Below, piece by piece: positions 1-9,476 of a DNA stretch of 48,632 bases (its first letter is position 1; every line of letters starts with the position of its first letter). The DNA is taken from positions 1 through 48,632 of the forward strand of contig JAJDVR010000028.1 in the NCBI GenBank assembly GCA_022826025.1, read 5' to 3'. The notes under the pieces are model-generated. The model worked only from the letters and a program-made list of their open reading frames with translations. It had not been told where the DNA came from and did no database searches. The position numbers were made by a program, and so were the translations under genes. This stretch comes from Gemmatimonadota bacterium (GTDB lineage Bacteria; Gemmatimonadota; Gemmatimonadetes; Longimicrobiales; Gaopeijiaceae).

Positions 1-1575
1 GCTGGCGTCGCCGCCGGGAGCCTGCGCCCCGAAATCGTGCTCGCGGATGAGCGTCGTCCGCCCGCGGCCGCGGCGCGGCTGCTTCAGGAGGTCCAGGAAC
101 AGGAGCTGCCCCCACGCGGGAACGGCGAGCCGCCGGCAACCCAGTTCCAGGCGTATCCCGGAGGCACTGGATCGCTGCTGGAGAAGCTGTGGAAGGAGAC
201 CGGAGGGTCCCCCTTCGAGCGCCACGACATCGAGATCGGGCCCTGGCCGGGACCGGCCCCGACGGATCCCCGGGAGATCGCCTTTCTCCCCGCGCATCGG
301 CTGGGCGCACTCATTCGGGAGCGCAAGATCACATCCGAGGAGCTCACCGAGATCTACCTCGACCGGATGAAGCGCCATGATCCGATCCTCCTGTGCGCGG
401 TGACCATTCTGGAGGACCGCGCGCGCGAGGAGGCGAAGCGCGCCGACGCCGATCTGCGCGCCGGGCGCTGGCGGGGGCCGCTGCACGGGGTGCCGTGGGG
501 CGTGAAGGATCTCTTCGCCGTGCGCGGAACCCGCACCACCTGGGGATCCGCCGATTTCCAGGATCAGGTGATCGACGAGGACTCGGAGCTGGTGGTGCGT
601 CTGCGCGAGGCGGGCGCGGTCCTGATCGCCAAGCTGGCGACCGGGCAGTTCGCGTCGGGCGACAACTGGTACCGGGGCGAGACGAAGAACCCGTGGAATC
701 CCGAACAGGGGTCGAGCGGTTCGTCGGCGGGCCCGGGCTCCGCCACGGCGGCGGGGCTGGTCGGCTTCTCCATCGGCACCGAGACCCAGGGCTCGATCGT
801 GAGCCCGTCGCGGCGCAACGGCCTGAGCGGCCTGCGGCCGACCTTCGGACGCATCTCGCGTCACGGCGGCATGGTGCTCTCGTGGACCATGGACAAGCCA
901 GGTCCCATGTGCCGCACCGTAGAGGACTGCGCGCTCGTCTTCAACGCCATCCACGGCGCCGACCCCAAGGATCCCGCGACGCTGACCGCGCCCTTCCGCT
1001 TCGAGCGCGACCCGGACCTGTCCCAGATGCGCATCGGCTTCACCGAGGATGCGCCCGAAGCCTTTGTGGCGACGCTGGCGGAACTCGGAGCCGACCCGCA
1101 GCCCATGGCGGAACTGCCCGAGGGCAGTTCCAACTCGCTCGGCGTCGAGTCGTCGGCCGCCTTCGACTTCCATGTCGCGCCCGGGGGCGTGCTGGAGGAG
1201 GTTCCCGAGCCCCAGGAGGGAGAGGAAGCGCGCCCGCCGCGGTTCCATCGCGGACGTGACATCCTGGCGCTCGACTACGTCCAGTCGCTCAGGCGCCGCC
1301 ACATCCTGATGAAGGAGATGGCCGAGGCGATGGAGGGCTTCGACATGTTCGTGACGGGATCCGGCGAGGTGCGGCTCACGAACCAGACCGGGCATCCGGC
1401 GGTAGTGCTGCCCTACGACTTCGGCGACGGCAACGCCGAGGACGACTTCGACCACGAGCAGCCGATCTGCACCACCATCATCGGCGACCTGTTCGCGGAC
1501 GACAGGATTCTGAGCGTGGCGCACGCCTACCAGTCGGTGACCGACTGGCATCGGATGCATCCGGATCTGGGGTAG
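1..1575 (+). CDS. Amidase signature family hydrolase, 5' end cut by window
   Basis: Hydrolyses an amide bond by the Ser-cisSer-Lys triad of the amidase signature family; the substrate cannot be told. The frame is open from base 1, so the true start probably lies upstream; the first in-frame start inside the window is GTG at 37. Counting from that GTG, the triad lysine is in GVKDLF (about residue 157), the glycine/serine loop GSSGSSAGPGSA is at 225-236, and the nucleophile serine is in GTETQGSIVSP (about 253). The family usually has Gly-Gly before this serine; here it is Gln-Gly. More than 150 residues precede the lysine, against about 80 in typical members, so there is an N-terminal extension. 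It converges with the Bat operon, whose last stop is 10 bases away. Family call is secure; specificity is unknown. Confidence 0.9.
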   Translation, partial: AGVAAGSLRPEIVLADERRPPAAAARLLQEVQEQELPPRGNGEPPATQFQAYPGGTGSLLEKLWKETGGSPFERHDIEIGPWPGPAPTDPREIAFLPAHRLGALIRERKITSEELTEIYLDRMKRHDPILLCAVTILEDRAREEAKRADADLRAGRWRGPLHGVPWGVKDLFAVRGTRTTWGSADFQDQVIDEDSELVVRLREAGAVLIAKLATGQFASGDNWYRGETKNPWNPEQGSSGSSAGPGSATAAGLVGFSIGTETQGSIVSPSRRNGLSGLRPTFGRISRHGGMVLSWTMDKPGPMCRTVEDCALVFNAIHGADPKDPATLTAPFRFERDPDLSQMRIGFTEDAPEAFVATLAELGADPQPMAELPEGSSNSLGVESSAAFDFHVAPGGVLEEVPEPQEGEEARPPRFHRGRDILALDYVQSLRRRHILMKEMAEAMEGFDMFVTGSGEVRLTNQTGHPAVVLPYDFGDGNAEDDFDHEQPICTTIIGDLFADDRILSVAHAYQSVTDWHRMHPDLG

Positions 1576-1584
1576 CGGGAGAAA

Positions 1585-2436
1585 CTACCAGCGGCGGCCC
1601 AGCGTTCGGGAGCGAGTTCCCCAGAGAGACCGGCTGGCGAGCCCGAGCAGCTTGCGGGTGATGAGTTCGCCGTCGAGGCGGATGCCGGCCAGGATTGCTG
1701 CAGCTTCGGCGGGGGTGAGCGCTTCTTCGCCCTCCAGGTCGACGACGGTCTCCTCTTCGCCGAGCATGCCCGGAGGCGCCATGATCTCGCCGGACTCGCC
1801 TTCGGCCCGGGTGTTGTCTCCCGTCAATTCGGCGTCCGAGAAGGCTTCGCCCGCCTGTACGCCGCGGCGGGCGCCGGTGTCGAGCGAATCGAGCATGCGG
1901 CGGGCGAAGGCGAGGTTCCACGCCGCTTCCTCGTGGCCGGGGCTCAGGCGCAGAGCGTTGCGGTTTTCCTCCATGGCGGCCACGACGTGGACCAGGGCGG
2001 AGTCGGAGCCGGGCGCGGCGATGGCGGCGCGCAGGCTGGCCACGCCCAGATTGTACCAGGCGAGCGAGCGCAGTTCGTTGTCGGGGCCGTCTGCGCCGCG
2101 GAAGAGGCGGGCGCGGGCGCCAGGCGCTTCGGACAGTTCGAGCAGGGTGGTGCCCAGGTTGTAGTGGAGGTATGGGGCACCAGGTGTCACGGCAGGAGCC
2201 GTCCCGGCGTCGCGATCCGGCTCCTCCGGCGCGGCGGGAGACTCGGCGGCAACTTCGCCGGGGGCGGCCGGGACTTCTTCCTGGAGGCGCGCGCGGTAGA
2301 TGCGGGCGGCCGAACTCCAGTCCCCGCGGCGGTGCAGCCGGTTCGCGCGCTCCTCGCTGGCGCGCTCGGCGAAGACGACCGGGATGAGGGCGGCGGCCAG
2401 GGCAGCCGCGACCGCCAGACGGGTGCGGGTGGTCAT
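1585..2436 (-). CDS. BatC-like membrane-anchored protein, last gene of MoxR/Bat operon
   Basis: A 283-residue protein with an N-terminal hydrophobic segment (residues about 8-24) followed by helical, alanine-rich sequence. Blocks such as ANRLHRRGDWSSAARIYRA and YLHYNLGTTLLELSEAPGARARL look like tetratricopeptide repeats. This is the architecture of BatC, which usually accompanies the two VWA proteins BatA and BatB. The start at 2436 is chosen because its ATG overlaps the BatB stop as ATGA, the spacing used along this operon; an in-frame ATG at 2448 is also possible. The C-terminal half (acidic, with DLEGEEALTPAEAAAILAGI) is not a repeat and is unrecognised. It probably acts in the cell-envelope Bat complex, whose biochemical role is poorly defined. 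Confidence 0.7.
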   Translation of the reverse strand: MTTRTRLAVAAALAAALIPVVFAERASEERANRLHRRGDWSSAARIYRARLQEEVPAAPGEVAAESPAAPEEPDRDAGTAPAVTPGAPYLHYNLGTTLLELSEAPGARARLFRGADGPDNELRSLAWYNLGVASLRAAIAAPGSDSALVHVVAAMEENRNALRLSPGHEEAAWNLAFARRMLDSLDTGARRGVQAGEAFSDAELTGDNTRAEGESGEIMAPPGMLGEEETVVDLEGEEALTPAEAAAILAGIRLDGELITRKLLGLASRSLWGTRSRTLGRRW

Positions 2437-3494
2437 GGACGCAGCCATTGTGGAGGCCAGCGGGGTCGGGGTCGTGGGGCGGACGCCGGGCGCAGACGCG
2501 CGCTGCCCGGGCGGTCCATCAGGCCGTCGGCGGCGACCAGCAGAAGTGCCACCAGGATCAGCCAGGTTACCGGGTCGCCTGGGCCGCCGCTCTCCTCACC
2601 GTCCTCCGGGACCCTGCGGAAACGGGCGGCCAGTTCGGCCAGGCCGCGGTCGTCGGACGCGTCCAGGTAGTCGCCCCCGCCGGCGCGGGCGACACCCCGC
2701 AGCAGCCGTTCATTCAGCCGCGAGACCACCGGCGGGCCACCCGCGTCCGTGAACCGGGCGCCCGCGCCGTCCCCACCCAGCCCCGCCCCCGCCGCCGTGC
2801 CGATCCCCGCGACCCAGATGCTCAGGTCACCGGCCGCCGCACGGGCCGCGCTGTCCGCCACCGCGAACTCGTCCTCGTGCGCCTCGCCGTCGGTCACCAG
2901 CACGATCACGCGCTCCCTTCCCTCCTCCCGGCGCGCGTCGAGCTGGCGGCGCGCCTCGCCGATGGCCGCGCTTACGCGGGTGCCCTGGTCGCGCTCGCCC
3001 AGGAAGTTCTCCGCCAGCGAGTCTGCGAAGAAGCGCACCACCCGGTGGTCGTCGGTAATCGGGGCGAGCGTGTGGGACCAGTCGGCGAACACCACCAGGC
3101 CGACGCGCTCGCCCGGCAGCACGTCCAGGAGTGCGCCGACCACCTCCTTGGCTCGGCCCATGCGCCCGCCCGGCAGGTCCCGCGCCCCCATCGACGCGGA
3201 GATATCCAGCGCGATCACCAGGTCGACCGGACGCGAGGCATTGAGGCTTATCCCCGGCCCGAAGCGCACCCCGGCGACGGCGAGAACCATCACGGTGACC
3301 GCCAGGCCGAGAACCCGGAGCCGCCGCAGCGGAAAGTCCACCAGGCCGCGGCTGGTGAGACGTCCGGCCGCCTCCTCTCCTCCGAACCCCTCCGCCAACC
3401 TGCGCAACCGCCGGGTGGTGCGGGCCAGCGCAAAGGCGGCCAGGCCGACCGCGACGGGAAGAAGGAGGAGCAGGATCGGGCGCGCGAACGTCAT
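2433..3494 (-). CDS. batB: VWA-domain membrane protein, BatB type
   Basis: A 353-residue protein with two N-terminal membrane segments (about 7-24 and 58-76), a von Willebrand factor A domain, and a C-terminal membrane segment (WLILVALLLVAADG). The MIDAS metal site is intact: DISAS at about 97-101, with the downstream aspartate in LVTDGEAHED. This order of membrane helices and VWA domain is that of BatA/BatB, and the second position in the gene pair suggests BatB. Its start overlaps the BatA stop by four bases (ATGA) and its stop overlaps the BatC start. The MoxR gene upstream is the usual AAA+ partner thought to remodel VWA proteins through this metal site. Confidence 0.85.
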   Translation of the reverse strand: MTFARPILLLLLPVAVGLAAFALARTTRRLRRLAEGFGGEEAAGRLTSRGLVDFPLRRLRVLGLAVTVMVLAVAGVRFGPGISLNASRPVDLVIALDISASMGARDLPGGRMGRAKEVVGALLDVLPGERVGLVVFADWSHTLAPITDDHRVVRFFADSLAENFLGERDQGTRVSAAIGEARRQLDARREEGRERVIVLVTDGEAHEDEFAVADSAARAAAGDLSIWVAGIGTAAGAGLGGDGAGARFTDAGGPPVVSRLNERLLRGVARAGGGDYLDASDDRGLAELAARFRRVPEDGEESGGPGDPVTWLILVALLLVAADGLMDRPGSARLRPASAPRPRPRWPPQWLRP

Positions 3495-4468
3495 GGCAGC
3501 ACCGCCCAGCGCGAAGCCCGCAACCCGACCGCCCCCAGCAGCAGCCCCAGCGCCCCGGTCACCAGCCAGAACCGGAAGGGCACCAGGGCGGTGGTGAACC
3601 GCGTTTCCCGCGAGGTCGTCTCGAGGCGGTCGATCTCCGCGTAAATCGAGTCCAGCGCGACCACATCCGCCGCCGAGAAGTAGCGCCCTCCAGTGATGCG
3701 CGCCGCCTGGGTAAGCACGGTCTCCATGCGCTGGCGCCGGGTCGGGGCACTGGCGCTCCCGGTCCCGGCGGCCGGGTCGGCGGGGTCCGGCCGGCCGATC
3801 GCCACCGGGTAGATGCGGACACCCACAGCGGCGGCCGCGCGCGCGGCCATGGCGGGCACGAGGCCATCGCGGTTGTGCGCGCCGTCGGTGACCAGGACCA
3901 GCACCTTCGAGTCGTGCGGGGCGGCGTCCAGCAGCGCCGAGCCCGCGGCGATCGCGCCCGCGATGTCGGTACCGTCGATGAGCAGCCCCACCTCCATCCC
4001 GTCGATCGCGTGGTCCACCAGGTAGTGGTCGCGGGTGAGGGGCAGCCGGGTGAGCGCTTCACCGGCGAACGTAACCAGGCCCATGGAGTCGTCGCGGCCG
4101 GCCACGAAGCGCCTGGCGGCTGCCTTGGCGGCCTCCAGGCGGGTGGCCGAGCCCTCCATGTCGTCGGCCCACATCGACGTGGACAGGTCCACCGCCACCA
4201 CGATCCCCGTGCCGCCCTCCAACGGTTCCTCGTGGGCGGTGATCAGGCGGGGGTGGGCGAGGGCGACGATCAGGCAGGCCAGCGCGGCAGCGCGCAGTCC
4301 CCGCGGGAGCGCATCGACCGCCGCCCAGAGCCGGCTCCCCCGCAGCCGCACCGACCCGGCCGACGCCAGGAGCAGGCCGGCGGCGCGCCGGGGCCGGATC
4401 CACCACAGCCAGAGGGGCACGAGGGCGAGCAGAACCAGCCATTCCGGACGGGCCAGCTGGACGCTCAT
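3491..4468 (-). CDS. batA: VWA-domain membrane protein, BatA type
   Basis: A 325-residue protein. Residues about 7-24 and 57-72 are membrane segments, the VWA domain follows with MIDAS motif DLSTS (about 94-98) and LVLVTDGAHN, and a C-terminal helix (FWLVTGALGLLLGAVGL) anchors it again. The frame stays open far upstream, but the start at 4468 gives the correct BatA N-terminus (MSVQLARPEWLVLLAL) and overlaps the stop of the previous gene as ATGA. It lies with its paralogue BatB, the DUF58 protein and MoxR. The family is named from the Bacteroides aerotolerance locus, but its molecular job is unsettled. Confidence 0.87.
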   Translation of the reverse strand: MSVQLARPEWLVLLALVPLWLWWIRPRRAAGLLLASAGSVRLRGSRLWAAVDALPRGLRAAALACLIVALAHPRLITAHEEPLEGGTGIVVAVDLSTSMWADDMEGSATRLEAAKAAARRFVAGRDDSMGLVTFAGEALTRLPLTRDHYLVDHAIDGMEVGLLIDGTDIAGAIAAGSALLDAAPHDSKVLVLVTDGAHNRDGLVPAMAARAAAAVGVRIYPVAIGRPDPADPAAGTGSASAPTRRQRMETVLTQAARITGGRYFSAADVVALDSIYAEIDRLETTSRETRFTTALVPFRFWLVTGALGLLLGAVGLRASRWAVLP

Positions 4469-5745
4469 TCGGTATCCCCGGTCGACTCGGTCGTAGCGGG
4501 GTCGACCGCGAGCGCCTCCTGCATCCGCGCGAACGCCGGCGCCTGCCCGGAGGCGTTGACCCAGGCTCGCATCGTTCGCCAGTCGCGCTCGGCCGTGCAG
4601 GCCCCGCTCTCCTGCGCAGCCGCCGCGGGGGCGAACTTCGCCACCTCGCCCCGCCCCAGCGCACCGGCCAGGGCGTTCAGATCGGGCCAACCCGGGGCGG
4701 CGGCCAGGTCGCGCATCAACTCCGTGCTCGTCCGGCTGCGGCTCCACGCGGGGTCGAAGTGCGCCACGTACGCGCGTATTACATCCCCCCCACCCTCGTA
4801 GAAGTCGCGCAGCTGTCCCGCCCGGTGGTGGCCGCGCGCGAGCAACCGGTCGAGTTCGGCAAGCGCCCGTTCCCTCCACTCTTCCGGCGTCTGCGGCGGG
4901 TCCTCGACCGAAACCCCGGCGGCCGCACGCCCCGCCAGCCACTCCCGCGCCTGCACCGTCACCACGCCGAGCAACAGCAGGGACAGGAGCGACGCGCCCA
5001 ACACGGCCGGGACGTTCCAGCTGAAACCGACCACGTCTGCGGGTGGCCTGGGCTGCAGGCCCCGCGCGATGTCGTCGAGCAGGATGGGCGAGGTCACGAA
5101 CACCCGCCGCCCGGCGATCACCAGACGGTCCTGCGAACGCCCGTCCGTGCCGACTGGTTGGCCCGGGAGGGTCTCGCTCTGTGTAATCTGCGTATCCTGC
5201 GTAGTTGCGGCCCCAACCGGATCCGTGTTCCCGCCCGGAACGTCCTCGACGCGAACGCGGCCCCCACCCTCCCCCGTCTCCCCGCTGCTCATTTCCAACT
5301 GGGGGGTCGCCGCGAGTCCGATCTCGAAGGGAATCAGGTCGTACTCGAGCGCAACCCGGATGGACCCGTCCCCCGCTTCGACCACATCGGTCCGCACACG
5401 CCGCAGGCTCTCGACGCCCCACTCCGGAAGAAGCGTTGCCGGCACCCGCAGTTCCCGTCCGGGCGGTACGTAGACAGTCGCATGAAGGGTGAAGGGATCT
5501 CCCAGCTCCACGGTGTCGGGAGAGACGCCCACCACCTGGACGGCCGCCCGATCCTGCATCGCCTGCGCCCCCGACGCCAAGATCGCCGCCGCCGCGACCA
5601 CTGCCAGCCATCCGACCCCAACTCTCATCCAGGCGCCCGAGCCCCACTGGCGAACAGTGCCCTGCCCTCCCCGATAAGCGGCCCTCAACCGCAGCCCGGG
5701 CATCTCTCGCCCCGTGATCGGCCCTCGGACGACCCGCTTGTTCAT
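4465..5745 (-). CDS. BatD/DUF4381-like membrane protein
   Basis: A 426-residue protein between the DUF58 and BatA genes. A hydrophobic segment at about 44-61 (VGWLAVVAAAAILASGAQA) looks like a signal or anchor, followed by a beta-rich domain (VSPDTVELGDPFTLHATVYV) resembling BatD oxygen-tolerance proteins. A second membrane helix lies near 255-275, and a helical tail includes LRDFYEGGGDVIRAYV, similar to the tail of DUF4381/BatD proteins. The start at 5745 overlaps the DUF58 stop as ATGA; an ATG at 5628 would place the signal sequence at the N-terminus and is a reasonable alternative. The family assignment rests on pattern and context. Confidence 0.65.
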   Translation of the reverse strand: MNKRVVRGPITGREMPGLRLRAAYRGGQGTVRQWGSGAWMRVGVGWLAVVAAAAILASGAQAMQDRAAVQVVGVSPDTVELGDPFTLHATVYVPPGRELRVPATLLPEWGVESLRRVRTDVVEAGDGSIRVALEYDLIPFEIGLAATPQLEMSSGETGEGGGRVRVEDVPGGNTDPVGAATTQDTQITQSETLPGQPVGTDGRSQDRLVIAGRRVFVTSPILLDDIARGLQPRPPADVVGFSWNVPAVLGASLLSLLLLGVVTVQAREWLAGRAAAGVSVEDPPQTPEEWRERALAELDRLLARGHHRAGQLRDFYEGGGDVIRAYVAHFDPAWSRSRTSTELMRDLAAAPGWPDLNALAGALGRGEVAKFAPAAAAQESGACTAERDWRTMRAWVNASGQAPAFARMQEALAVDPATTESTGDTE

Positions 5746-6710
5746 CGCACCGCCCGGCGCCCGCCGGCCATCGGCGCCGGCCCCCTCCGTCGCGCCTGCG
5801 TCCGTCCGCGCGCCCGGAAGAACTCGGCCAGCACGGGCACGTAGTCGTCTTCCGACCCGACCTCCACGACCTCCAGCCCCAACTCTTGAAAGAGGCGGGT
5901 CAGTCGTTCCCGCGCCTCGCCGGTCTGCTTCGCATAGGCGGCGCGCGTGCGCTCGTGCCCGGTATCCACGATGCGGCGCTCCCCCGACTCCGGGTCCACC
6001 ATCCGCACCAGACCCACATCCGGGAGCCCCATCTGCCTGGGATCGTTCAGGCGGATGGGCACCAGGTCGTGCTGAAAGCTGAAGCGGCTTGCGATGCGCG
6101 GCAGGCGCGGATCGGCCTCGAAGTCGACCAGGAAGTCGCTGATGAGGAAGACCGCCGCCCGGCGCCGCAGCACCCTGGCCAGAAACTCAAGCCCGGGCGA
6201 CAGCCTCGTGCGCCGGCCCGCGGGTCGAAGCGACAGCAGCTCGAAGATCAGGCGCAGGGCGTGCCGCCGGCCGGTGTCGGGAGGTATGAAGAGCTCCGTC
6301 CGATCGGTGACCACGAGCAGCCCGACGTGGTCGTTGTTGCGCGCGGCCGAAAGCGCGAGGATGCAGGCGATCTCGCTCGCGATGCGGGCGTTGGATGCCA
6401 AGCCGGTACCGAAGTCCTGCGATCCCGAGAGATCCACCATGAGCATGGCGGTGAGCTCGCGCTCCTCCTCGTGTTGCTTGATGAAGAGGCGGCCCCGGCG
6501 TGCGGTGACGTTCCAGTCGATGGAGCGGATGTCGTCGCCGGGCTGGTACTCGCGCACCTCCGAGAACTCGAGCCCGCGGCCCTTGAACACCGAGCGGTAC
6601 TCGCCGCTGAAGAGCGACTCCACCAGCCCGCGGGTGCGCAACTCGATCTGCTTCACCCGCGCCGAGAAAACCCGCGGATGCTCTTGTGCGATGGACTCCC
6701 GTCCGGCCAC
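5742..6710 (-). CDS. DUF58 domain protein
   Basis: A 322-residue soluble protein with the DUF58 core: GRGLEFSEVREYQPGDD, then IRSIDWNVTARRGRLFIKQ, then a VWA-like segment MLMVDLSGSQDF. DUF58 proteins almost always lie beside MoxR ATPases and Bat VWA proteins, as here. The likely role is as a client or adaptor of the MoxR machine at the membrane; the reaction is not established for the family. The stop overlaps the following gene by four bases, and the MoxR gene ends 25 bases upstream of this start. Confidence 0.88.
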   Translation of the reverse strand: MAGRESIAQEHPRVFSARVKQIELRTRGLVESLFSGEYRSVFKGRGLEFSEVREYQPGDDIRSIDWNVTARRGRLFIKQHEEERELTAMLMVDLSGSQDFGTGLASNARIASEIACILALSAARNNDHVGLLVVTDRTELFIPPDTGRRHALRLIFELLSLRPAGRRTRLSPGLEFLARVLRRRAAVFLISDFLVDFEADPRLPRIASRFSFQHDLVPIRLNDPRQMGLPDVGLVRMVDPESGERRIVDTGHERTRAAYAKQTGEARERLTRLFQELGLEVVEVGSEDDYVPVLAEFFRARGRTQARRRGPAPMAGGRRAVR

Positions 6711-6735
6711 GGCGCCTTCCGTGGCTACTTCTTCT

Positions 6736-7752
6736 TCATGGCGAAGGCACCGCCTCCAGCACCCGCCGGACGACCTCGTCGGTGTCGATTCCGCGCGCGT
6801 CCGCCTCGTAGGTAGTGCGCAGCCGGTGCGGCAGAACCATGGGCGCCATCGCCTTTACGTCGTCGGGAAGGACAAAACTCCGCCCGCGAAGCCATGCCCG
6901 CGCCCGCGAGGTGCGCGCGAGAAAGATGGACGCCCGCGGCGAAGTGCCGAAGTCGATCAGGCTGTCCAGTTCCTCGAGCCCGTACCTGGCCGGTTCACGG
7001 GTGGCGAAAGCCAACTCCACGATGTAGTCGAGCACGGTTTCCTCCACGTGCACGGCCGCCACCAGCGCGCGTGCGCGGAACACCTCCTCCACGCCCGCCA
7101 CCGGCTCCAGCGGGATCCCGGCTCGGTCTCCGGCCCAGCGCACAATCTCCTTCTCCTCGCTCCGCGAGGGGTATCCGATGTCGAGCTTCATGGCGAAGCG
7201 GTCCAGCTGCGCCTCCGCCAGAGGATAGGTGCCGTGCAGCTCCACCGGGTTCTGCGTTGCCAGGACCATGAAGGGATCTTCCAGCCGAAAGGTGTCGCCG
7301 GCGATCGACACCTGACGCTCCTCCATCGCCTCGAGCAGCGCCGCCTGCACCTTGGGGGGCGCCCGGTTGATCTCGTCGGCGAGCACGATGTTGGAGAAGA
7401 CAGGCCCCTTGTGGACCCGGAACTCGCCCGAGCGCGCATCCAGAATCGGGGTCCCCGCGATGTCGCTCGGGAGCAGGTCGGGTGTGAACTGGATGCGGCT
7501 GAAGCCGGTGTCGATCGCGTTGGCCAGCGTGCGCACCATGAGCGTCTTGGCGAGCCCCGGAAGGCCCTCGAGCAGCACGTGTCCGCCCGTGAGCAGTGCG
7601 ATGAGCAGGGCTTCGACCGCCGCGTCCTGGCCCACCACGCGCTCGCGCACGGCGGCGGTGACCCGGCGCGAGAGCCCCAGGCCGGCTTCGTCGGTGTCGG
7701 CCTCTCCGGCGCCGGCCTTCCGCGCCAGCACCCCCGCTGACTCGCGCGGCAT
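6736..7752 (-). CDS. moxR: MoxR-family AAA+ ATPase
   Basis: A 338-residue AAA+ ATPase. The Walker A motif GLPGLAKT, Walker B with IVLADEINR, and the sensor region MVLATQNPVELHGTYPLAEAQLDRF are all intact and characteristic of MoxR. These ATPases act as chaperones that activate or assemble partners, often VWA proteins, and the three partner classes follow directly downstream. The same frame remains open for more than 2 kb upstream, but the start at 7752 is set by homology and by the ATGA overlap with the stop of the amidohydrolase gene. Coupling MoxR translation to an exported amidohydrolase is unusual and is noted as a finding. Confidence 0.92.
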   Translation of the reverse strand: MPRESAGVLARKAGAGEADTDEAGLGLSRRVTAAVRERVVGQDAAVEALLIALLTGGHVLLEGLPGLAKTLMVRTLANAIDTGFSRIQFTPDLLPSDIAGTPILDARSGEFRVHKGPVFSNIVLADEINRAPPKVQAALLEAMEERQVSIAGDTFRLEDPFMVLATQNPVELHGTYPLAEAQLDRFAMKLDIGYPSRSEEKEIVRWAGDRAGIPLEPVAGVEEVFRARALVAAVHVEETVLDYIVELAFATREPARYGLEELDSLIDFGTSPRASIFLARTSRARAWLRGRSFVLPDDVKAMAPMVLPHRLRTTYEADARGIDTDEVVRRVLEAVPSP

Positions 7753-9476
7753 CAGGCCAGGTGCATCGTGCGCCCGCCGACGACCGTGCGAACGATACCG
7801 ATCTCCTGAAACGCCTCGGGGTCGGTCTCGTGCGGGTCTTCCGACAGCATCACGAAGTCGGCCAGCTTGCCGGGGGTGATGGATCCCTTGAGGTGCTCCT
7901 CGTGGGAGGCGCGCGCGCCGTTGATGGTGGCGATGCGCAGCGCCTCGCTCACGGTGATGCGCTGGTTGGGGCCCCATACCCGGCCCTCGGAGTCGGTGCG
8001 GGTCACCATCGACTGAAGGGCCATCATGGGCTCGTAGGGCCCGGGCACGTAGTCGGAGGCGCCGGCGACCGGGATGTCGTAGTCGAGGAAGGAGCGGTGC
8101 GCGAACATGAAGCGCATCTTCTCCTCGCCGTACTCGACCCACTTGTTGCCGTGGTAGTAGACGTAGGTCCAGAACGGGGTCGGCACCGAGCCGGTGTCGC
8201 GGATGCGGGCGAGCAGCTCCGGGTTCACAAGTGTGCAGTGCTCGAGGCGATGGCGCGGATCCGGCCGTGGCCACAGGCGCTGCACGCGCTCGTAGGCGTT
8301 GAGCACCATGTCGATGGCGACGTCGCCGTTGCAGTGGATGCCGATCTGAAGGTCGTGGCGGTGCGCGTCCTCCACGACTTCGTGGATCTCCTCCTGGGTC
8401 ATGGTGAGGATACCGTAGTCGTCCGGGCGCCCGATGAAGGGGGTGCTCATGGCCATGGTGCGTCCGGAGGCGGAGCCGTCGGCGGTGTACTTGACGCCGC
8501 CCACGCGCACCCACTCGTCGCCCAGGCCGCTGTGGATGCCGGCCGACTTCAGCCCGGGGGTCATCAGGCCCAGAGCGTACATGGCGATGCGGCAGCGAAG
8601 TTCGCCCGCCTTGTAGGCGTCCTGGTAGGCGATGGCGTAGTCGGTGCTGCAGCCGGTGTCGTGGAGGGAGGTGAGGCCGGCCGCAGTGACGAGTTCGGAG
8701 ATGAGCTTCACCCCCGCCTGGCGCTCCTCCCGGGTGGAGCCGGAGGGGAGGAGCCCGTAGAACAGGTCGTTGGCGTTCTCGGCCAGGAGCCCGTTCAGCT
8801 CGCCGTCGTCGAGGTAGATCTGGCCGCCCGGGGGCGACTCGGTTTCCGCGGTGATGCCGGCCAGCTCGAAGGCAAGGCTGTTGTACCAGTAAAGGTGGCC
8901 GCCTCGGTGGGAGACCCGCACCGGGTGGTCCGGGACCCAGCCGTCGAGGTCGCGGCGGGTGATGCGGCGGCCTTCGCGCACCTTGGTGTCGTCGTACTTG
9001 AAGGCGAGCACCCACTCGCCCGGGGGCTTGCCGGCGGCGCCCTCCCGCAGGCGCTCGCCGATCTCGGCCATGGAGCGCACGTCCAGGTTGACCTCGGTGA
9101 GCTCGCGCACGCCGCCCGAGGCGGGATGGAGGTGGGCGTCGATGAAGCCCGGGGTGACGGTCATGCCTCCGGCGTCGATGACCTCGGTGCCGGGGCCGGC
9201 GAGGTTCCTGATGTCGTCGCTCGACCCGACCGCGATAAAGCGCGAGTTCTTGACCGCGAAGGCCTCGGCCTGCGGCAGGTCGTCGTCCACCGTGTAGACT
9301 CGTCCCCCGACCAGGATCAGGTCCGGGGTGACGTCGCCCGCTTCCTGAAAGCGGGCTCCGGCGCGGGCGCGCGCGAGCCTCGCGTCCGATCCCCGCAGCT
9401 CGAAGTCGCCTATGCCGAAGCCGGTGGCGAGGGCGGCGCCGATGCCGAGAAACTCTCCCCTCGAGTAGCGGTTCAT
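7752..9476 (-). CDS. Exported amidohydrolase, family 3 (YtcJ-like)
   Basis: A 574-residue metal-dependent hydrolase. The metal-binding HxH is in TPGFIDAHLHP, and later family 3 landmarks are HRGGHLYWYNS, IGIHCNGDVAIDMVLNAYE, RLEHCTLVNPE and the C-terminal TPGKLADFVML. The first 30 residues (start MNRYSRGEFLGIGAALATGFG) resemble an export signal, with only a partial twin-arginine look. The start at 9476 has a good Shine-Dalgarno sequence (GGAGGAG) just upstream. It is the first gene of the MoxR/Bat operon. Related enzymes hydrolyse N-acyl or formamide-type bonds, but the substrate cannot be read from sequence. Confidence 0.88.
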   Translation of the reverse strand: MNRYSRGEFLGIGAALATGFGIGDFELRGSDARLARARAGARFQEAGDVTPDLILVGGRVYTVDDDLPQAEAFAVKNSRFIAVGSSDDIRNLAGPGTEVIDAGGMTVTPGFIDAHLHPASGGVRELTEVNLDVRSMAEIGERLREGAAGKPPGEWVLAFKYDDTKVREGRRITRRDLDGWVPDHPVRVSHRGGHLYWYNSLAFELAGITAETESPPGGQIYLDDGELNGLLAENANDLFYGLLPSGSTREERQAGVKLISELVTAAGLTSLHDTGCSTDYAIAYQDAYKAGELRCRIAMYALGLMTPGLKSAGIHSGLGDEWVRVGGVKYTADGSASGRTMAMSTPFIGRPDDYGILTMTQEEIHEVVEDAHRHDLQIGIHCNGDVAIDMVLNAYERVQRLWPRPDPRHRLEHCTLVNPELLARIRDTGSVPTPFWTYVYYHGNKWVEYGEEKMRFMFAHRSFLDYDIPVAGASDYVPGPYEPMMALQSMVTRTDSEGRVWGPNQRITVSEALRIATINGARASHEEHLKGSITPGKLADFVMLSEDPHETDPEAFQEIGIVRTVVGGRTMHLA

